A stretch of 64,000 nt of DNA from positions 81,001 to 145,000 of the forward strand of contig NC_085858.1 of assembly GCF_034702125.1 (NCBI RefSeq). The letters run 5' to 3'. A program made the position numbers and the translations under genes. Shown here one piece after another: positions 1 to 10,000 of this stretch (its first letter is position 1; each line of letters starts with the position of its first letter). The notes under the pieces are model-generated. The model was given only the letters and a program-made list of their open reading frames with translations, was not told the DNA's origin and searched no databases. This DNA is from Engraulis encrasicolus (Eukaryota > Chordata > Actinopteri > Clupeiformes > Engraulidae).

Positions 1-800
1 TAAGAAGGATGGGCTATAATTTAACCCCGAAGAACAGTAGCCTGTTTGGCCCCCAAGAGAATGTCATTTCCCCTGATGTCCATGCGGTCAATCAGGAAAG
101 GTTGCACGCGCATAGTTACAACTGTAGGCCTACAGTAGCCTAAAAGTGACAACAACTAAGAAGAACCTACGTGAAGGACAAGATATGTCACAGCGGACAA
201 AGTAGTAACAGGAAACCTCTCCTACCTTACTCCACGTAGCTTGTGCGTCTTCTTAGTTATCCATATTATGCTCCTTGCTAGCACATGCTGGAAATGTAAT
301 CCTTGGCGAACAATGCAGTGAAACTTTGTCATTTTATGTTCAACATTCAAGACAGCCTCGGCATGTTAAAACATGCCTACACTAGGCCTACAACAAAAGA
401 CCATGCGTTCACTGACAACTGTTGATTGGGCGCTTATTAAGAAAGCAAGTTGACTAGGCATCCCTGCTCGGCTGACTGGGAGTGAGCGTCCATGTTGCCA
501 CTGGTAACTGGCGCGTGCATACAGCCAATAATAATCACTCGCACGAGTAGCCCATCAACATTTTCATTTATGTATATTCAATTACTTATTTTTTAATCAC
601 AAAACTACCGTTTGCATGAACTGAAACGTTTCCTCTGGTTGCTTACAATTTTCACAATGTCTGTTTGCTTCAAGCCCGAGTCCGACCCGAGTCCGACAGA
701 TATTCTATTTTTTTTGTCCGAGCCCGGCCCGGCCCGTCGGGTTCCGACCAGGCCCGTCGGGCTTCGGTCGGGTTGCCATGCTCTGGTGTGAATGCGTGTG
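1..800. other. Intergenic, no gene recognised
   Basis: I see no convincing coding exon, RNA gene or complete transposon here. The open frames that run through 605-1057 on either strand are products of the GT/CA microsatellite that follows and of a GC-rich stretch around 715-775, and they carry no recognisable domain. Confidence 0.5.
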
Positions 801-819
801 CCTGTGTGTGTGTGTGTGC

Positions 820-899
<80 letters not shown>
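801..899. repeat. (GT)n microsatellite
   Basis: An almost pure GT dinucleotide run with two early interruptions (GCC and CTC). It creates spurious cysteine/valine and histidine/threonine frames on the two strands. Confidence 0.95.
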
Positions 900-902
<3 letters not shown>

Positions 903-1128
903 CCTGTACGTTGTAACGTGTGCGTGGAGATCACCTGTGCCCTCGGAGGGCATGCACGCCTGCGGGCATCGTCTCCTTCCCGTTCCTTTTTGTTATTTTT
1001 CTTGAAGTGTACAGAACTGTTTGTCAGTATTTGTTCTCGTATTCGGGCCATGTCCATGCCTGTGTCCCTCTAGCCCTATTGGCTTTTGTTTGCTGTGCCA
1101 AGTGTATACTAATCATGTGTGTTCTTAA

Positions 1129-1153
1129 ACACACACACACACACACACACACA
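1129..1153. repeat. (CA)n microsatellite
   Basis: Twelve or so CA units in otherwise unremarkable sequence. Confidence 0.9.
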
Positions 1154-1423
1154 GGCGCACACGCATTCAGGAGCGCAGCAAGAATCGGTCTCGCTCTAGA
1201 AGCATGCGCGCTCAGCGCGTGTCAGTTCAGGATTCCAAGTAGATGGTGTGGGACTGTACAGACTACCATAATAGGAAAAATAGGAGGGGCGAGATGCAAA
1301 ATGGGAGGGGCGGGTACTCAGACATCCAGACCTGCCTCCTTCTGCAAACTGCAGTTGGATGCTACTCGACCAGAGCTGTGGAGAAAAGAGTTGTCTCAAA
1401 GCCGTTGACGGTCGCGGACCAGC

Positions 1424-1532
1424 ATGGCGGCTCTACATCCGGGGTTTTACAGTCACTTCATTTTGCTCAAAGGGTCCTTTGCAGCAACAGGGACGCCATT
1501 GAGTTTCGTTGGCGTGTCGACCAAATTCCTTG
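1424..1532 (+). CDS. Possible orphan first coding exon
   Basis: An ATG at 1424 (context ccagcATGGCGG) opens a frame of 36 codons, beginning MAALHPGFYS, that runs into a strong splice donor (TTG/GTAAGTT) at 1533. The upstream 200 bases are fairly GC-rich, as expected of a promoter. I do not recognise the protein, and the next plausible exon (2551-2648) has an early stop if it is joined in phase. It could be the first exon of a gene lying off the left edge or broken by the transposons, a long non-coding RNA exon, or chance. Confidence 0.22.
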
Positions 1533-1540
1533 GTAAGTTG

Positions 1541-3085
1541 ATATAATGGGAACATTAATCAAAGTTGTCTGTCTGTGTCAGCGTCAGCTATCACAAGTAC
1601 AGTCTCTGAGGATGTCATTTTCCTTTTTGGGTAATATAAAACCACAATGGTAATGTGAAAAACCGTTAATTTTGTGGTAGAGTTTTCAACACTGAGCTTC
1701 TGGTTCAATTTTGGATTAGAAGTGTTCGCAAAACATCAATGCTACCTTTCTATCTATATTTTAAACGATGACATGTCACTTATTTTATAAGTACCGTCCT
1801 GTTGTCTACTGTCAATATCCATACAGTCGTTATGTTTGATTTCAGAGCTATTTGCTTATCGGTCATTTATAGCTAATGTTTCTAAGTTAGCTGAAAGCTA
1901 ATGTCAACAAGTTAGCTGATACACAGAGATCTTTATGCTAACTAACTTGATCAAATAATGGACTACGAGGCATTCAAATGCTGATGTTCATGGCTTCAAG
2001 TATTACTTAAGTAGAATTTGAGATTTTTGTGTGTCTACTGTGTCGCCACAGGCTACCACAGGTACAGTCTCCGAGGATGCCAAATTGTTTTCGGGTAATA
2101 GGCTACCTAGTGTTACAATGTTAAGGTACCTGCTCATTTCATTGTTAAGCTAACATTAAGCTTACATTAATTCTATTCGTGATCTTAACGATAGCTAGAT
2201 CCATTAATAAACTGCGAGGCATTGAAATGCTGTTCATGTTGTCTATTTTCTTTTCGGAATTAGGTTCTAGCTATTTTAAAGCAGATGGTGCGCTGAAGCT
2301 GTGAGCTCATGATCAGTGCATGGCGAAGTTGTGACTCAAGTTCGGTGCATGGGGTGCTTTTATTTTCGGTCAGATATTAGTGTGACATTACCAACAAACT
2401 GCAAGAATTATTTGTGTGTACTTGTGTATCATCTACGATGAGTAATTAGTCGTCGTTTCAACATTGCTGTGTTAATATTTCAGTCATTGAACAGTATGAT
2501 TAATGTTTGCCTTTCTGCTTTAAAGCCTTCTGTTAGTCTCCCACCCACAGCAAACTGAAAACCTGCTGGAGCACTCCTGTATTTCCCAATAAGTTGTAGA
2601 CTGTTGTGATTCAAGCTGGAAGACACAAACCACTCTTATCATCAAAAGGTAAGGTTACGAGGGGTTTTTTTTTAATCAAAGGGGAAAATGCAGGCACAAT
2701 TCCCTCATGCCAGACTTAATTTCTCCACAACATTCTAATTATTGCAAACACATCAAATGTACAGTGTTTTGGAGACAAGAGATGTAGTTAATTCAAATTC
2801 ACAATCCAGCAATACAATATTGGATTCGACAAATTGTACTAAACTCTAAATGTAGGGATGTGGTGGGTGCAGTACTCATTTTTGCACTACCACAATTTCA
2901 CTGATATTAACAATATTTTGAATTGTCTCTCAAACATTTAAGTATTACAACTTCATATAACTTAATGAACATTAACAGGAACAACATTAACATTATTTTA
3001 ATGTAATTTATGTATATGTCTAAAACCCTGAATGTAACATATTGTAAGTAATGTCATCGTTAACTTTATTTACTTTACCATCATA
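1541..3085. other. Non-coding stretch with degenerate duplicated segments
   Basis: No coding exon is recognised. Two blocks recur in the same order: one around 1590-1650 and again around 2055-2105 (shared core tacagtctc.gaggatg), and one around 1950-1990 and again around 2203-2245 (shared core gaggcatt.aaatgctg). This is an old tandem duplication whose copies have since diverged and lost sequence. The rest is AT-rich without visible structure. Confidence 0.4.
2551..2648 (+). other. Possible non-coding exon
   Basis: A good acceptor (CCCACCCACAG) at 2541-2550 and a strong donor (AAAAG/GTAAGG) at 2649 bracket 98 bases with stops in the frame continuing from 1532. With the donor at 1533 it could form the start of a non-coding transcript. 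Only the splice-like signals support it. Confidence 0.18.
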
Positions 3086-3374
3086 GTTGGATTAAGATGG
3101 CCTGGGACCCCTAGGCTACAGGCTGCTGTGGGGCCCCGGAAGACAAAATTTTGTAACAAAATTGCATACAGTGTCATAATTACATGTTAGTTAAATTAAA
3201 GATAACATTGTGCCAATTGTGGAGAGGAGTATTAATAAGTTTTAAAAATAAATGTTCAATATCATATCTTGCCATAATTTTGCAATTTATGACTTTTGGC
3301 CAATTGGGGGCTCCCTGGCAGGTGGGGGCCCCTAGGCTTCAGCCATATCTAGCCTGTGCGTTAATCCGGCCCTG
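3086..3374. mobile_element. hAT-like MITE remnant
   Basis: The segment starts with a TTGGATTAAGATGG.. motif and ends with ..TTAATCCGGCCCTG, imperfect inverted ends enclosing GGGGCCCC-rich subterminal blocks. That is the architecture of short non-autonomous hAT elements common in fish. I found no clean 8-bp target duplication, so the borders are approximate. Confidence 0.4.
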
Positions 3375-3512
3375 TCTACCACATTTTTGATTCAGTTTGG
3401 TTATATAAGCCTCAAAGATGATGCAATATACAGTAGGTTCTTCAATGAGACTTGAGTAGTGATTGGTTATGCAATCCTGCAAGTTCATATGGTGTGATGA
3501 ATTTTTTACAGG

Positions 3513-3726
3513 TGCAGACCAGTGGTGTTGGTGGGGACTACAGCTGACTGGTGCAGGAGGTCCAGACCGGTGGTGTTGGTGGGGACCGCTACAGCCATCA
3601 GAAGGGGTTTGGCAAGAGGTGGAGCCTTCTTTGCTTGACTTTTACAGGTGCAGACCGGTGGTGTTGGTGGGGACCGCTACAGCAGGCTGGTGCAGACCGG
3701 TGGTGTTAGTGGGGACCACTACAGGT
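3513..3726 (+). repeat. GT-rich minisatellite, about four units
   Basis: A unit of roughly 37 bases with core GTGCAGACCGGTGGTGTTGG followed by TGGGGACCGCTACAG is repeated about four times, with one unit spacing stretched by an insert at 3600-3645. The units differ at a few positions. Each ends in a CTACAG that resembles a splice acceptor, but no exon is evident. Confidence 0.7.
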
Positions 3727-3734
3727 AGATTTGA

Positions 3735-4020
3735 TGAACTGTGTAATCAGGGATTCTCTTACGCATACCTTTGTTGTACTTGGTGGTTATTTGACTTAAT
3801 GTTGCTATGTATCAGTTCCAACCAGTCTGGCCATTCTCCCCTGACCTCTGCCATCAACAAGGCATTTTTGTCCACAGAATCGCTGCTCACTGTATTTTTT
3901 TTCTGTACCATTCTTTAACCCCAGAGATGGATGTGTGAATATCCCAGCAGATCAGTCTTCCAATGTTCAAAGTCATTTAACCTTTCTTCCCTCATTATGA
4001 TGCTTAGTTTGAACTGCATC
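3735..4020 (-). mobile_element. Tc1/mariner fragment (family A), split by a solo LTR
   Basis: This piece aligns by eye with the Tc1/mariner copy at 28615-30464 in shmt1 intron 7 (shared runs such as atcaacaaggcattttt). It ends at gaactgcatc, precisely where the solo LTR begins; the continuation (agatcatctcg) resumes at 5213. Transposase coding would read on the minus strand and is decayed. Confidence 0.6.
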
Positions 4021-4233
4021 TGTCATGAGCACGCTCCCTGGCATCCTTCTTTTGAGCTCTTGACCCTTATTTCGCTCTCTCTGTCGCTCTCTCTCTCTCT
4101 GTGCCTCTCTCGCTCTCTCTCTGTCTGCCTGTCTCTCTCCCTCTCTCTCTGCCTGTCTCTCTCTCTCTCTCTCTCTCCTTGCCTCTCTCTCTCTCTCGCT
4201 CTCTCTCTGCCTGTCTCGCTCTCTCTCTGCCTG

Positions 4234-4292
<59 letters not shown>

Positions 4293-4297
4293 GTCTT

Positions 4298-4356
<59 letters not shown>

Positions 4357-5207
4357 GTCTTGTTCTCTGTCCCCTGTCTGCCGGTCTTGTCCTCTCTCTC
4401 TCTCTCTCTGTGCCTGTCTTGTTCTCTGTCCCTCCCTGTCTGCCGGTCTTGTTCTCTGTCTCTGTCTCTCTCTCTGTCTGGTCTGTCTCTGTCTGTCGTT
4501 GTATGTGTCTGACTATCTGGTGTTGTCTCTATCTACCTGATTCTCTCTACTGTTTGTTAACTACCTCAATTGCCTTCTATCATCTGCCACTTTCTCTGTT
4601 CTGTCTCTGCTCTGTCTGATTGTCCTCACCTGTCTCTACTCATTGTCTCTCGTTAACCTCCCAGCAGTATCCCATCTCCCTACTGATTCCTCTGTGTATA
4701 TCTAGTCCTGTCTTTGTGTTTGTCCTTGTCGGATCGTCTTCAAACCTGCCATCCTGTTGTACTGTTTGTCCACGTCTTGACCACCAGTAACCCTGTCTGT
4801 TGTCCTGATCCGATTCCTGCTCCTGACCCCGTTCCTGTTCCAGTATCTGTTCCTTCCTGATCTGCATCCAAACCCGAACCCTCTCTGCCTGAATCCCTGT
4901 GATCGACCTGGACCGGTTTGACAATCTCTGCTCTCCTGCTCCGGTAACTTTGACCTGCCTTCTGTCATTTCAACCACGATTCTGATTTTACCCAGAACTG
5001 TTCTTCTGCCGCGTTTCATCTGCCCTGTTGTGTGTGTGTTCCCCCCAGGACTTCCGGACCCTCCACCACCTGCTCCAGACGCTCCTCTGCCACTGGGACA
5101 CACACACACACAGGCTCCAGGATTCATGCTCCCAACTCCCTTTCCCAATATTCAATAAACTCTGAAAACGTGACGCACTTGGGTCCTCGTCTGTCCAGTT
5201 CCTGACA
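4021..5207 (+). mobile_element. Solo LTR of a Gypsy-type retrotransposon
   Basis: The segment begins TGTCATGAGC and ends TTCCTGACA, so it has TG...CA termini. It is flanked by a perfect 5-bp target duplication, GCATC, at 4016-4020 and 5208-5212. An AATAAA lies at 5153-5158, about 50 bases before the end, as expected for an LTR polyadenylation signal. There is no internal region, so this is a solo LTR left by recombination between two LTRs. It contains a large CT microsatellite. Frames crossing it are not genes. Confidence 0.85.
4074..4500. repeat. (CT)n-rich microsatellite inside the solo LTR
   Basis: About 430 bases of CT-rich simple repeat with interspersed CTGCCTGT and CTTGTTCTCTG units. 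It was probably present in the LTR when it inserted and has expanded since. Confidence 0.9.
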
Positions 5208-5239
5208 GCATCAGATCATCTCGAAGACTATGGTATTTG

Positions 5240-5520
5240 TGCAGTATTCGTGGGCAGTTCGTGGGTAAGCGGTTAGGGTGTCAGACTTGTGGCCCAAAGG
5301 TTGCCGGTTCGACTCCAACCCGCCAGGTTGGTGAGGGGAGTAATTAACCAGTGCTCTCCCCCTTTCTCCTCCATGACTGAGGTACACTGAGCATGGTACC
5401 GTCCCGCCGCACTGCTCTCTTGGGGCGCCATTGAGGGCTGCTCCCTTGCATGGGTGAGACATAAATGCAATTTCGTTGTGTGCAGTGTTCGCTTGTGTGC
5501 TTTGGAGTGCTGTGTCACAA
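5240..5520 (+). repeat. tRNA-derived SINE (family S1)
   Basis: The head carries an A-box-like stretch (GGGTAAGCGGTTAGGG) and a perfect B box (GGTTCGACTCC) with tRNA-like spacing, followed by a non-tRNA body with ATAAATGCAATTTCGTTGTG. Two more copies occur in this window, at about 50608-50896 and 55100-55400. It is a retroposed Pol III SINE, not a functional tRNA gene, because no tRNA cloverleaf closes. Confidence 0.8.
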
Positions 5521-5529
5521 TGTGGTTTT

Positions 5530-5645
5530 CTGTTGCTGTAGCCCATTTGCCTCAAGATTTGCGTCATTTAAATAGCCTTTCCTTCCCATTATATGATGCT
5601 TGGTATGAACTGCATCAGATCATCTCGACCATGTCTACATGGGGT
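5530..5645 (-). mobile_element. Tc1/mariner fragment (family A), internally deleted
   Basis: The sequence matches two separated parts of the copy at 28615-30464: the part reading tagcccatttgcctc and the part reading gaactgcatcagatcatctcg, with the middle missing. It is decayed and non-coding. Confidence 0.5.
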
Positions 5646-6446
5646 CATCTCCATGTTCCCTAGGTCCTATGTTGCCTTTTTTTCCAAAAAATTAGAGGCC
5701 GAGGGCCACATGCGGCCCAGATGCAGTCCACATGCGGCCCAGACATGGCCCGCAACTGAAGCAGTATACATTTCAGTTTTGTTACTGCAGTACAACACAT
5801 TATTTGCATGTGAATCTTCTGCTTGTCTTATACATTCATATTCAATGTGCTTAAGTTTTAAGTTAGAGGAACATGTTTAAAATTTGTTTGTGGACTACTG
5901 ATTTTAAGTGTCATTTCAGTGGTCGTGATGTCTGAAAATGTGCGGCCCGACTGCAGTTCTTGGTTTCGAAATGTGGCCCAGATAAAATTCTAATTGAATA
6001 GCCCTGAAGTAACCACCATAAAAGCCTGGGCTGAGCTGCCTCAGCTCGATTTTAGCTGATCTTGTGGCTCAAAAATGTGACTACACTTTTTGTGCAATGC
6101 AGTATGTAGGTTGGTCATTTGTTGGATGGTACTTAAGGATGTTTAAATTGTGTGTTTCTTCCTTACTCCATCCCTGCTTCCGGTGTGTCATATTTTGCTT
6201 TTCAACAAGACCCAGATCAGCATGTGTTACAGTTAATTTTCCAGGATTGTCACATTCCTTGCCAACCAACGCTTCATATCATCATGGATGCAACCATCAC
6301 CTTTAAAAAATAAATAAATGTCTCTTTTTTTCTTCTTCTTCTGTCTGCTCCTCTCTGGTCATAGGTTGATGCTTTCAATGCCTTGGAAGTTCCAGCATGT
6401 TCCAGTTCCAGTGAATTCCAATTCTTCATGCATTATTGATTTCACG

Positions 6447-6448
<2 letters not shown>
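5646..6448. other. Non-coding, repeat debris
   Basis: The stretch 5690-5760 has repeated tGCGGCCCAGA motifs like the subterminal parts of hAT-type MITEs, and 5941-5980 has another. I see no exon and no complete element. Confidence 0.4.

Positions 6449-6518
<70 letters not shown>
6449..6518. repeat. (CA)n microsatellite
   Basis: A pure CA run of about 35 units. Confidence 0.95.
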
Positions 6519-6522
<4 letters not shown>

Positions 6523-6663
6523 AACTAGTCTTGTCATGTACACAGACATGCTGTTTTATTCATAGTTATTTTGTTTGGGCTGTTCATGTTTCTATACCAA
6601 TATAATTTTTATGATTATTTTGTGTAATTTTTCTTTCAAATAAAAGATTGAACCATTCAACAT

Positions 6664-6849
6664 TGTGATAGCAAGGCATATGAGCGTGATGACGTATGTT
6701 ACGCAAGCAGACTAGAACTAGTGATCACGCAGTGTACACCTGTATTATCATTGTGCGAGTAACCACTAAAGATACCAGTCAACTCCAGTCAAGTCTCAGT
6801 CTGATTTATTCAATTCATTTTAATGACCGCGGAAGCTGCAGTCATTACA
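6664..6849 (+). repeat. 5' LTR of element 1
   Basis: 186 bp, TGTGATAGCA...GTCATTACA, with TG...CA ends. It is identical by eye to the 3' LTR at 11371-11556. It should carry the promoter for the gag-pol RNA. Confidence 0.95.
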
Positions 6850-6850
6850 G

Positions 6851-6863
6851 TGGCGACGAGGAT
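6851..6863 (+). other. Primer-binding site of element 1
   Basis: TGGCGACGAGGAT starts one base after the 5' LTR. It is complementary to what I recall of the 3' end of vertebrate tRNA-Ser(GCT) including CCA, which would prime minus-strand synthesis. The tRNA match is from memory. Confidence 0.75.
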
Positions 6864-7025
6864 TCAAAACGGAAAACAAAGGAGAGGACGGACAACGCTT
6901 TCGTCAAACTTTGGAGAGGAGAGGAAAACCGAAACCGGAGCATTGGAACAGGGAAGCGTGAGTGCTAACACCCATGAATGTAACTAGCCAGCTAGCGCAG
7001 CAAACGCCTGACTACTGAAGCTAAA

Positions 7026-10000
7026 ATGTTTAATGCCGCCTTGGCAGGCCACTCTCCTCAACCGTTTGACACGGAGATAGATCCGAGCTCTCTAGGCACA
7101 AGATGGAGTAAGTGGACACAACGCTTTGAAAACTTTCTCGTAGCGATGAACATTGTGAGTGATGCTAGGAAGAGGGCACTGCTTCTGCACGTAGCTGGGG
7201 AACGAGTGCATGACATTTATGATACTCTCGCGGATGACGAGGATGATTATGCAGCAACAAAAAAGAAGTTAGATGACTACTTCACTCCGATGAAAAACAC
7301 CCAGTATCTTGTGTACAAATTCAGGAAAGCAATGCAGTTGCCTGGCGAGTCCCTAGACACTTATCACACGAAACTCCGCACTCTAGCAAAAGACTGTGAA
7401 TTCGCCGATGTAGACAGTGAGATCAAAGCACAACTGATCCAGAGCTGCACGTCGCAAAGGCTCCGCAGGAGGGCGCTCCGAGAACCTGAAACGAAATTAG
7501 ACAAGCTGTTAGAGTATGGGAGGACAATGGAAATATCCGAGGAACAAGCAGAGGGCATAGAGAAAGGCACACCAACTGCAGTTAACATGCTGGAACACAA
7601 AAACAAAGCACAAAATGAATATCAGCGCAAAGATAAAAATAAATCAAACACAAAATGTAGGAATTGTGGAGGAATATATCCTCATAAAGGGGAATGCCCA
7701 GCAAAAGGAAAGGACTGTAATGCATGTGGGAAACCCAATCATTTCTCCAAAGTGTGCAGGTCCCGGCAAAGAAAACCCCATGAAAGCAAGAAAATGGATT
7801 CTGCTGAGAGAAAGCAGGTGGGCACCAAGAAGGTAAACCAAGTCACTGCATCGTGCTCAGAGTGCAGCACACACAAAGGTTCATCTAGCAGCGATGAATA
7901 TGCATTCATGGTCGACAGTGAGGTTTGCTCAAAGCATCCTCAGACACATGTCACGATAAATGGTGTCAAAATAAAAGTCCTAATTGACTCTGGAGCTTCT
8001 GTAAACATAGTCAGCGAGACAGTAGCCAACAGTCTCAATCCTGCTCCGAAACTCAGTCCAGCTGAAATCAAAATATTTGCTTATGGCTCCAAAACTGCTC
8101 TGCCTATCATTGGTATGTTCACATGCTGCACACAAGCCAAGGGCAAAAGCACAGAAGCAACATTCTATGTGCTGAAAGGGGATGGACATTCACTTCTCAG
8201 CTGCGAAACAGCCAAAGCACTCGGACTGATTCAAATCATCAATGCTGTCAACCTCACCAGACCAAGCGTAGCAGAACAACTTGTCGACAGTCATCCGGAG
8301 CTGTTCACTGGAATAGGCAAGCTCAAAGACTTCCAGGTGAAGCTTCACATTGATCCTGATGTGCAACCAACATGCCAACCACATCGACGAGTGCCGTTCC
8401 ACGTCCGGCAAAAGGTTGAAGCAGAGCTCCAGAAGCTAGAAAATGATGGTATCATTGAGAAGATCACAGGGCCAACACCCTGGGTGTCTCCAATAGTGAC
8501 GCCCCCGAAACCAAAAGACCCTGACAAAGTCAGAATTTGTGTTGACATGCGCCAAGCTAACATGGCCATACAGCGAGAGCGACATCTCACGCCAACGATG
8601 GATGATGTGATCCATGAACTCAACGGCGCGAAAGTGTTCTCCAAATTGGATTTGAATGCGGGATACCACCAGCTTGAGCTACATCCAGATAGCCGCTACA
8701 TAACCACCTTTACTACTCACCTGGGGCTCAGAAGATACAAGCGTCTGAACTTCGGCATATCATCGGCCGCTGAAGTTTTCCAAAATGCCATATGTCAGGC
8801 TCTGCACGGCATCCAAGGTGTCAAGAACCTAAGCGATGACATCATTGTCTTTGGTGCCTCTCAAAAAGCACATGACGACGCCCTGACAGCGGTGTTTGCA
8901 AGACTGAAGGAGTGTGGTCTGACACTCAACCGCAACAAATGTGAGTTCAACAAACAACGTCTTGAATTTTTTGGCTTTATTTTCTCAGCTGACGGCATCT
9001 CAGCTGACCCTCAGAAGGTGGCGGCCATTCATCAGGCCTCAGCACCCAAAGACCCGGCCGCAATACGAAGCCTCCTCGGCATGGCCAATTACTGTTCCCG
9101 GTTTATCAAGGATTTTTCAACAATCACTGCACCCCTCAGGGAGCTCACCAAGAAAAGCACGCCCTGGCAGTGGGGTGAGGAGCAGTCAGCTGCGCTCGAA
9201 CTGCTCAAAGAGAGACTGACAAGCAATACCACCATGTCCTACTTCGACCCGAAGAAAGAGACAGAACTGGTTGTCGACGCCAGTCCTGTGGGACTGGGTG
9301 CCATTCTCACTCAGAAAGAAAAGGGAGAGAAACACATCATAGCGTATGCCAGCCGCGCGCTAACTGACGTCGAGAGAAGATACTCACAGACTGAACGTGA
9401 AGCACTAGCAATTGTATGGAGCTGCGAGCACTTTCACCTCTACATCTATGGGCACCCATTCACCCTGGTCACTGACCATAAGCCGCTCGAACTGATCTGG
9501 AATAACCCAAGGTCAAAGCCACCTGCCAGAATAGAGCGATGGGGTCTCCGGCTGCAGCCCTACAATTACCGTGTGGTCTACAGAAAAGGAGCTGACAACC
9601 CTGCCGACTACATGTCCAGACACCCAAGACCAACACTGACATCCGAGACAAGAGCCAGTAAGGTTGCAGAGGAGTACGTGAACTTCATCTCGATCCAGGC
9701 GACTCCAAAGGCGATGACGCTAGAAGAGATAAAAGCTGAAACATTAAAGGACACCACTCTGCAACTGGTCAGTAAATGCATCAAGAACAACACCTGGCAC
9801 ACCATCAAAAGTGACATGCCAAATGCAGCTGTGCTACAGCAATTCAGAAACAATAGCAGAGAACTCACACTGTCTGCGGATGGAGACATCATACTCAGAG
9901 GCTGCAGAATTGTCATACCACTGTCCTTACAGCAGCGAGTACTGGCACTTGCCCACGAAAGCCATCAGGGCATAGGCAAGACCAAAGAGCTCCTCCGGGA

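Noticed and set aside
605..1057. Histidine/threonine- and cysteine/valine-rich open frames
   Set aside because: They are translations of the GT/CA microsatellite and have no domain.
3931..4619. Long Ser/Leu-rich frames
   Set aside because: They translate the CT microsatellite inside the solo LTR.
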